A DNA stretch of 64,000 nt. It comes from JBBRWO01 sp964388455 (GTDB lineage Bacteria; Actinomycetota; Coriobacteriia; Anaerosomatales; JAAXUF01). The notes beneath the pieces were generated by a model. That model did no database searches. It saw only the letters and a list, made by a program, of their open reading frames with translations, and was not told the origin of the DNA. The stretch spans positions 1-64,000 of the forward strand of contig CAYMAN010000001.1 of the NCBI GenBank assembly GCA_964388455.1, in the 5' to 3' direction. Shown here one piece after another: positions 58,683 to 64,000 of the stretch. Every line of letters starts with the position of its first letter. The first letter of the stretch is position 1. A program made the translations under genes and the position numbers.

Positions 58683-60752
58683 CTAGAGAAGTGGCGGACC
58701 GGATGCTGTGGCCACCACCGTGAGCTCGACGAAGACGTCATCGTCGGCACGTGTCTGGCGCGCCAGCACCTCGTCGTGGGTGAGCGACACGATGGCATCG
58801 GGGGCGCCAGCGGCGTGGGCGGCCGCGATCGCCGCCTCACTCGCGAGCTCTTCGGCACGGCGCCGCGCGGTGGCGTAATCGGGGTAACGCTCACGCACGG
58901 CAGGCGTGATGACCACGAAGTTCTCGTCGGGTTCGGCCTTGACCTTGGCCTCGGCGCGCTCCAGCACACGTCCCGCGAGCGCGCCGTATGCGTTGGCGAC
59001 CTCGGCATGCGGCGGGATGACAAGCTCCGAGGCGAGCAGCGCGTTCGCTCCCGGGAACCACGCAGCGACCGGCGCACCCACCGCGACGAGCGGCACACCC
59101 AACCCGACCTGCACGCGCAGCACGCCGCTCCTTCCGGACGCGAGCTGATGCGTGAGCAGCCCGATCTCCGCCGAGGAGGGCTCGGTGCCGGCGGTGTCGG
59201 CGGCTAGCGCACGGGCAGCGAGCTCAAGCGCCAGCCGGGCGCCGACAGCCTCGCGCACGCGAGCCGCGAGTGCGTCCGGCCGCAGCCGAGCGACGCTCGC
59301 GAGCAGGCGCAGCCCGAGCGTGGACGCCGCCGCGTCGCCCAGCGCGAGGTCTCCTGAAGCCGCGAGAACGTCGGTCGGAGTGAGCGCGATCTCCGCGAGA
59401 TGCCCCGCACGCACGAGGGCGTCGAGGTCGATGAATGGCCCTCCAACACGCACGACCTCACCGATGTGCACCGCGCGGCCCTCGAGCAGCGCGAACACGT
59501 CGGACATGCGGGTTGAACTCTCGCGGTCCGGGCGGCTTCCGGGGCGCTTCACCAGCGTGAGGAAGAGAGGCTCCTCAGCCAGCTCGTCTTTCGACGCGAG
59601 CGCCGCGAACCGCTCAAGTTCGCCGAGGAGCTCGGGGAACTTCTCGGCGGCGGTGCAAAGTGGTACGGCTCGGTCGGGGCCGAGGGTGACGCGACCATCG
59701 GAGTCGACGCGGACTCGGCTGTCGCCTCCCAAGCCCACGGTGCGCACGTCGAGCGCCTGGACGCGCGTGCGCCAGCCGCCCACGAGCGCGCCCTCGGGGC
59801 TGACCTCGGGCATCCCGCCGGCGACGAACGCTATGTCGGTGGTGGTGCCGCCCATGTCGGCGACGATCGCGGAGGTGAGGCCGGAGAGCCGGCACGCGCC
59901 CACGACGCTCGCGGCGGGACCGGACAACACGGTGTCGACGGGGCGCAGGCGCGCGACCGTCTCGGCGGTCAGAGAGCCATCGCCTTTGACGACCATGAGC
60001 GGCGCGTCGATGCCGAACTCGCCAAGGGTGGTGCGCACCGCGTCGAGCAGGTCGCGGACGAGGGGCAGCAGGCGTGCGTTGAGTGCGGCGGTCGTGGCGC
60101 GCTCAACCATGCCGATGCGCTGCGAGAGCTCGTGACCGCAGACCACGGGTGCGGCGCACGTGTTTGCGATCAGCGCGCGGACGGCGACCTCGTGCTCCGC
60201 ATTCGCGACGCTGAAGAAGGCCGAGACCGCGAACGCGTCCACCGAGGAGGCCATGCGCGCGACTGCGGCCTCTGCGGCAGCGACGTCGAGGGGCGTGCGA
60301 AGCGAGCCGTCGGGGGCGTGAGCGCCGGCGATGACCGCCACGTCGGCAGCGGGTAGGCCGCCGGGCAGCGAGAACGTCGCGGGGTCAGGCACTGCGATGA
60401 TGAGGCCGACGCGCGCACCCTTGCCTTCGACCACCGCGTTTGTGGCAAGCGTGGTCGACAGCGACACGAGCTCGACGCCGGGCAGCAGACCCGCGTCGAT
60501 CGCACCCAGCGCGTCGCGGATCCCGATGGCCAGATCCTCGCGCGTGGTGGGCCGCTTGGCCTTCGCGAGTATCTCGCCAGTGCCGAGGTCGACCGCGACC
60601 GCATCGGTGAACGTGCCCCCGGTGTCAATGCCCAGTCCCAGCGGACTCCGCCGCTGAGACTGGCTCGCTTCGAGCCGACGGCTGCGCCGCGGCTCAAGCT
60701 CGCCCCGAAGCTCTGCTATCGGGCCGCCCTGTGGGGCTTGCTTCTCGGACAC
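58683..60752 (-). CDS. Hydantoinase/oxoprolinase-family (HyuA-type) protein
   Basis: A 689-residue protein. The N-terminal Hydant_A_N ATPase-like motif GIDTGGTFTDAVAVDLGTGE, then STTLATNAVVEGKG and the central ADMGGTTTDIAFVAGG are family hallmarks. True hydantoinases use a HyuB partner, absent here. In this context it may act as an ATPase on the corrinoid system or in ring hydrolysis of an N-methyl substrate. A 33-residue basic/Gln lead precedes the domain. Stop is 24 bases before the activator gene. Confidence 0.85.
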   Translation of the reverse strand: MSEKQAPQGGPIAELRGELEPRRSRRLEASQSQRRSPLGLGIDTGGTFTDAVAVDLGTGEILAKAKRPTTREDLAIGIRDALGAIDAGLLPGVELVSLSTTLATNAVVEGKGARVGLIIAVPDPATFSLPGGLPAADVAVIAGAHAPDGSLRTPLDVAAAEAAVARMASSVDAFAVSAFFSVANAEHEVAVRALIANTCAAPVVCGHELSQRIGMVERATTAALNARLLPLVRDLLDAVRTTLGEFGIDAPLMVVKGDGSLTAETVARLRPVDTVLSGPAASVVGACRLSGLTSAIVADMGGTTTDIAFVAGGMPEVSPEGALVGGWRTRVQALDVRTVGLGGDSRVRVDSDGRVTLGPDRAVPLCTAAEKFPELLGELERFAALASKDELAEEPLFLTLVKRPGSRPDRESSTRMSDVFALLEGRAVHIGEVVRVGGPFIDLDALVRAGHLAEIALTPTDVLAASGDLALGDAAASTLGLRLLASVARLRPDALAARVREAVGARLALELAARALAADTAGTEPSSAEIGLLTHQLASGRSGVLRVQVGLGVPLVAVGAPVAAWFPGANALLASELVIPPHAEVANAYGALAGRVLERAEAKVKAEPDENFVVITPAVRERYPDYATARRRAEELASEAAIAAAHAAGAPDAIVSLTHDEVLARQTRADDDVFVELTVVATASGPPLL

Positions 60753-60753
60753 G

Positions 60754-61824
60754 CTACGCCACGTTGTGGCCGTCGTAGCGACCGTACTTGCGGGCGGCCA
60801 TGATCAGCGCGTCGATGTTCTCGGGCGGGGTGTTGATGGGCACTTCGCAGCCTGAGCCGAGGATGAAGCCCGCGGGCGAGTCGAGCATGCCTTCGCAGAT
60901 GCCCTTGGCCTCGGCGTCGATCTGTTCGGGGGTGTTGTTGAGAAGGTTGGCGGGGACGACGTTGCCCACGAGCACCACGCGGTGCCCGGCTGCTTCCTTG
61001 GCCTCGGCGAGGTTGACGGCGTCCAGGCTCCACAGGTCGAAGTCGGCGTCGAGCATGACCTCCCAGTTGGGTTTGGTCTTGCCGCAGATGTGCAGGCCGG
61101 CGAGCGGGGCACCGGCAGCGTGCAGATGATCGGCGACGCGCTTGAGGTACGGCGCCACGAACTCGGTGAAGTGCTTGGGCGACACGAGCGAACCCGAGCC
61201 GATGGGCTCGACCACGAACGGCAGGCCGCCGCGCTTGAGGATCGCGTCGATGAAGCGAATGTTGGCCTGTGTCGTCAGCTCGAGTAGCTCGTGGACCTGC
61301 GCTTTGTTCTTGTACAGGTCGCGGCTCATCACATCGAGTGGACGCAGCGCCGCCGCCGTAGTGAACGGGCCGCCCAGAACCACTGAGACGACCACCTCCC
61401 CGCCGACCTCCTTCACGCAGTGCTCGAGCGCCTCGAGGTAGATTGGCAGGCGGCCGTCCTTCTCGGGATCGGGCATGGTGATCTTGGAGAAGTCGAAGCC
61501 GTCCTCGAGCGGGAACACGTCGATCTGCGGCGCGTCCTCATCGAAGAACTTCATGGTGGTGCCCATGGACTCGGCGAGCGTGGAGGTCGTCGAGAAGATG
61601 GTGATGATGTCGTTGCCGTAGCGGCGGAACGCGGCGACGTGGGCCTCGCCCATGAGCTTGCCGCTGCGGTTGTACTCGCCCACCTTGATGCCGGTGACGC
61701 GCGCGGCGTGGTTCAGGATGAGCGGGAAGCAGGCGACGCGCTGCGGGTGCTCGCCCTTCAGGTAGCTGACGACGCGCTCGAGCGAGTTCTGGGTATCGGC
61801 GGGGATGTCGAATGTGGTGGTCAT
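60754..61824 (-). CDS. Uroporphyrinogen decarboxylase-family methyltransferase (MtaA/MtbA-like), copy 1
   Basis: A 356-residue TIM-barrel protein of the UroD superfamily, MT2-like. The zinc-ligand HxC is in LHICGKT and a further cysteine in GSGCEVP, as in MtaA/MtbA, which move a methyl group from a corrinoid protein to CoM or tetrahydrofolate; others are MT1. The ATG at 61824 has AAAGGACCC upstream; an earlier start is rejected. One base separates its stop from the hydantoinase-family start. Confidence 0.9.
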   Translation of the reverse strand: MTTTFDIPADTQNSLERVVSYLKGEHPQRVACFPLILNHAARVTGIKVGEYNRSGKLMGEAHVAAFRRYGNDIITIFSTTSTLAESMGTTMKFFDEDAPQIDVFPLEDGFDFSKITMPDPEKDGRLPIYLEALEHCVKEVGGEVVVSVVLGGPFTTAAALRPLDVMSRDLYKNKAQVHELLELTTQANIRFIDAILKRGGLPFVVEPIGSGSLVSPKHFTEFVAPYLKRVADHLHAAGAPLAGLHICGKTKPNWEVMLDADFDLWSLDAVNLAEAKEAAGHRVVLVGNVVPANLLNNTPEQIDAEAKGICEGMLDSPAGFILGSGCEVPINTPPENIDALIMAARKYGRYDGHNVA

Positions 61825-61918
61825 GGCCACGGGTCCTTTCGGCGTGGGTTCAGGTGCTCGCGGGCGATTCAAGTGCCGCGCCGGATGCGACCCGTTCGCA
61901 GGCCGCGGTACCGGCGGT

Positions 61919-62578
61919 CTAGGCAGCTGTGCTCGCGAACAACTCGGTCGCGACGCGCACGGCGCCGGCTGCGTTGTCGGCGTAACCGTCGGCGCCGATG
62001 CGGTCAGCGAACGAGCGGCTGATGGGGCCGCCGCCGATCATGACCTTGAAGCGGTCGCGGATGCCCTCTTCTTCGAGCATCTGGATGACCGAAGCCATGC
62101 CGTCCATGGTCGTGGTCATGAGCGTCGAGAGGCAGATGAGCTGCGAGTTCGTCGCCTTGGCCTTCTCGATGAACTCCGCGAGTGGCACGTCTCGGCCCAG
62201 GTCGTGGACCTCGAAACCGGCCACGTCGAGCATGATCTTGACCAGGTTCTTGCCGATGTCGTGCGTGTCACCCTTGACCACGCCGATGACGCACCCGATC
62301 TTCTCGGCACGGTCCGAGGCCTTGATGTGTGGCTTGAGCACGTCGAGCGCGGCATACATCGCGTCCGAGCAGATCAGCAGCTCGGGGACGAAGTACTCCT
62401 CCTCGTCGTAGAGGCGACCGGCCTCGTTCATGCCCACGACGAGCCCGTGCGTGATGGCATCGTAGGCGTCGAGTCCGGCTTCGACCGCTTCGTGCGCGGT
62501 GGCCACTGCGAGGTCCTCGTCGAGCTCCAGTACCCCTTTGGCGAGATCGGCGAGGATTTCTTCGTTCGAACGCGGCAT
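61919..62578 (-). CDS. Corrinoid (B12-binding) methyl-carrier protein (MtaC/MtbC-like)
   Basis: A 219-residue methyl carrier. The N-terminal helical cap (EEILADLAKGVLELDED) and the cobalamin domain with DxHxxG (KGDTHDIGKN, His106 as the lower cobalt ligand), SxL (CLSTLM) and GG (MIGGGP) motifs are all present. It shuttles a methyl group between MT1 and MT2. It lies between the two UroD-type methyltransferase genes in the same direction. Confidence 0.95.
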   Translation of the reverse strand: MPRSNEEILADLAKGVLELDEDLAVATAHEAVEAGLDAYDAITHGLVVGMNEAGRLYDEEEYFVPELLICSDAMYAALDVLKPHIKASDRAEKIGCVIGVVKGDTHDIGKNLVKIMLDVAGFEVHDLGRDVPLAEFIEKAKATNSQLICLSTLMTTTMDGMASVIQMLEEEGIRDRFKVMIGGGPISRSFADRIGADGYADNAAGAVRVATELFASTAA

Positions 62579-62624
62579 GCTCGTACCCTTCTCGGTTCGG
62601 TCGCCGGATCAGGCGGCCTGTGGT

Positions 62625-63692
62625 CTATGCGGTGGCGAGCTCGCGGAGCTCGACGGATTCCTCGGATGGCAGCGTGCCGGAGACTACGTCGGCGATTGCA
62701 CGGATGTTGGCAACGGGGGTGCGCGGGCCGATGCCGCACGCTGGTGCCACGATGTCGACGCCGTCACGCATGCGGGCAGCGGCGACCTGGCGCAGCGTGC
62801 CTGCCTTGCCGTACTCGAGCAGGTACGTGCTCACGTTGCCCATGGTCACGTGCTCGGGCGCAAGCGCACGCAGCGTGCGGAAGGACACGTTGCTGTCGAT
62901 GCTGATCGCCGGCGCGGAGATCTCGGCCAGTGCGCCGCGCAGTGCTTTCACATCCCCGCAGATGTGCACGATCGACAGCACGCCGCGCCCAGCGAAGTGG
63001 TCGACGATGCGATTCACGTACGGCAGCGCGAAGGCCTCGAACGCCTTGGCGCCGATGAGCTCGCCGGTGCCGCTCGGGTCGGCTATGCAGATGGTGTCGG
63101 CGCCTGCGTCCACGAGCGCGTCACCCAGCGCAATCGCGGCCTCGGCGGACACCTCGAGCAGCGCGTGCGCGGCGGTGGGGTCGCGGCGCATTGCTCGATA
63201 GAATTCCAGGGGATCGGCGAGCGATGTCGCCAGGGAGATCGGGCCGGTGAGGCTCGCAATCATGGGCATGTCGGATCGCTCGGCGACGAGCAGTCTCGTG
63301 GCCGATACGGCGACGGCAGCCCTGCCGCGCGTCGCGTCGAATGCGTCGAGGCGGTCGACGTCGGCCAACGCATCGAGCGCGTACCCGGTGACTCTCGGCT
63401 CCGTCTTGGCGTCGCCCAGATCGACAGGCGCGCCCATTCCCTCGGCTTCGATCGTCATGCAGAAGGGTGTGCCGAGATTCTCGACGCCTGCGACGTCCGC
63501 CATGCCGAGGACGAGGCGAGCCATGCTCTCGGCGTCGGAGTGTGCGCGGGGCCACGACTCCCCCACCGCTTCCATCACGTCGGTGACGGCCATATTCATC
63601 ATGCCACCGGGGCAGATGAACGGCGCGCGGTCCACGGGGGTTCGTGCAAGAACCGCGCGTAGTCGCTGCTTTGGGGTGATGGAGCTGGTCAC
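62625..63692 (-). CDS. Uroporphyrinogen decarboxylase-family methyltransferase, copy 2
   Basis: A 355-residue UroD-superfamily protein with VHICGD (zinc HxC) and ACGIGPRTP near the C-terminus, as in MtaA/MtbA relatives. GTG start at 63692 is preferred over an upstream ATG at 63743 lying within the AT-rich repeat region; the ribosome site is weak. First gene of the corrinoid cluster. One of the two UroD proteins may be the substrate-side methyltransferase and the other the C1 acceptor-side; which is which cannot be told here. Confidence 0.88.
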   Translation of the reverse strand: MTSSITPKQRLRAVLARTPVDRAPFICPGGMMNMAVTDVMEAVGESWPRAHSDAESMARLVLGMADVAGVENLGTPFCMTIEAEGMGAPVDLGDAKTEPRVTGYALDALADVDRLDAFDATRGRAAVAVSATRLLVAERSDMPMIASLTGPISLATSLADPLEFYRAMRRDPTAAHALLEVSAEAAIALGDALVDAGADTICIADPSGTGELIGAKAFEAFALPYVNRIVDHFAGRGVLSIVHICGDVKALRGALAEISAPAISIDSNVSFRTLRALAPEHVTMGNVSTYLLEYGKAGTLRQVAAARMRDGVDIVAPACGIGPRTPVANIRAIADVVSGTLPSEESVELRELATA

Positions 63693-63707
63693 AGAGTTCC
63701 GTCCGTC

Positions 63708-63760
63708 GCTTATCCGGAGCCTGATAGGTCGAATAAGCAACAACTATTCCACACTTATCG
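63708..63760. promoter_or_regulatory. Three CTTATCG-like repeats upstream of the corrinoid cluster
   Basis: GCTTATCCGG (63709-63717), GTCGAATAAGC (63729-63738, reverse orientation) and ACTTATCGC (63753-63761) repeat a CTTAT-Y-CG core at about 22-base intervals in an AT-rich leader. Consistent with a repressor/activator array; the regulator is not in the window. Confidence 0.35.
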
Positions 63761-63784
63761 CACAAACGGAAGCGGCAGTGCGCT

Positions 63785-64000
63785 CTAGCCGATCGAACAG
63801 CCCACCCCACGGCCGCCATCTCGCACCATGGCGATCAGTCGGGATCGCCCGGCGTCGCTCAGCCCCAGATCAGCGATCTCGCCCTCGAGCTGCGCCTTCG
63901 TCCCGTCGCCAGCGACGTAGCCGTTCACGTGCGCGGCGGACGTGCTCTCGCGCAGCGCGGCCTCGTCATCGCCGAACATCGCGTTGAAGTCCGTCGCCAG
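63785..64000 (-). CDS. Unidentified protein, N-terminus beyond window
   Basis: The minus-strand frame is open from the window edge to a stop at 63785, giving the last 71 residues (ending RDGGRGVGCSIG). It contains DFNAMFGDDEAALRES and IADLGLSDAGRSRLIAM. No family recognised from the fragment. It lies 92 bases upstream of the corrinoid cluster on the same strand. Confidence 0.55.
   Translation of the reverse strand: MATDFNAMFGDDEAALRESTSAAHVNGYVAGDGTKAQLEGEIADLGLSDAGRSRLIAMVRDGGRGVGCSIG

Noticed and set aside
63693..63784. Cobalamin riboswitch before the corrinoid cluster
   Set aside because: Only about 90 bases are available and no B12-box-like sequence is seen.

Overview
The window is high-GC, gene-dense DNA with many ATGA/GTGA stop-start overlaps, GTG and TTG starts, strong AGGAGG ribosome sites and several apparently leaderless promoters. 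No rRNA, tRNA, CRISPR array, insertion sequence, prophage or attachment site was seen. The content (F420-non-reducing-type NiFe hydrogenase with HdrA, corrinoid methyl transfer with a reductive activator, rubrerythrin, tryptophanase, PadR/HxlR/TetR regulators) suggests an anaerobic actinobacterium, perhaps an uncultured Coriobacteriia-type lineage. That placement is inference; there is no marker gene here to prove it.

Layout. 1-2.2 kb: partial ATP-grasp protein, small membrane protein, purB. 2.3-5.5 kb: operon of an ICMT-family methyltransferase, a SAM methyltransferase and a CPBP (Rce1-like) membrane protease, divergent from a TetR gene across two near-identical operators. 5.5-8.9 kb: two small membrane proteins and a second TetR gene sharing a GGAAACT..AGTTTCC operator, then a GNAT, a VOC protein and a terpene-cyclase-fold protein. 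8.9-14.2 kb: NarL-type two-component system next to a MacB-like exporter; an 18/20-identical box lies upstream of both operons. 14.3-20.2 kb: DUF2520 protein, HxlR/YceI pair with operators, EamA exporter, TIGR04076, DinB, DUF1540, DUF2892 and a PadR pair. 20.3-28.6 kb: a 25-aa plus 84-aa mini-operon, slipin, two spermidine-synthase-fold proteins flanking an EamA exporter, SulP transporter, orphan membrane PAS sensor. 28.6-32.7 kb: aldo/keto reductase, radical SAM-SPASM protein, DUF4395, trans-sulfuration PLP enzyme.

33.1-39.7 kb is a seven-gene operon mvhD-mvhG-mvhA-hdrA-tusA-maturation protease-MBL hydrolase. It has a complete Mvh-type hydrogenase and HdrA but no HdrB/HdrC, with a TusA-type sulfur carrier where the heterodisulfide subunits would be expected. 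H2-linked electron flow through HdrA to a sulfur-carrier or unlinked acceptor is a reasonable inference. 39.8-48.3 kb: tryptophanase, PadR/membrane/lipoprotein operon, rubrerythrin, DNA glycosylase, a ferritin-like/degenerate GGDEF fusion, LysR, an NAD(P)-binding protein.

48.3-55.7 kb is a copper-handling operon: small Met/Cys-rich membrane protein, SafE-cupredoxin fusion, anchored cupredoxin, P1B-ATPase with four heavy-metal domains, and a repeat lipoprotein, preceded by msrB. 55.9-63.7 kb: crcB and a corrinoid methyltransfer cluster (two UroD-type methyltransferases, one corrinoid protein, a hydantoinase/oxoprolinase-family ATPase, a 2Fe-2S/ASKHA corrinoid activator, DUF1638) with no recognisable substrate-specific methyltransferase of the MtaB/MttB type. 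The window ends inside an unidentified minus-strand gene.
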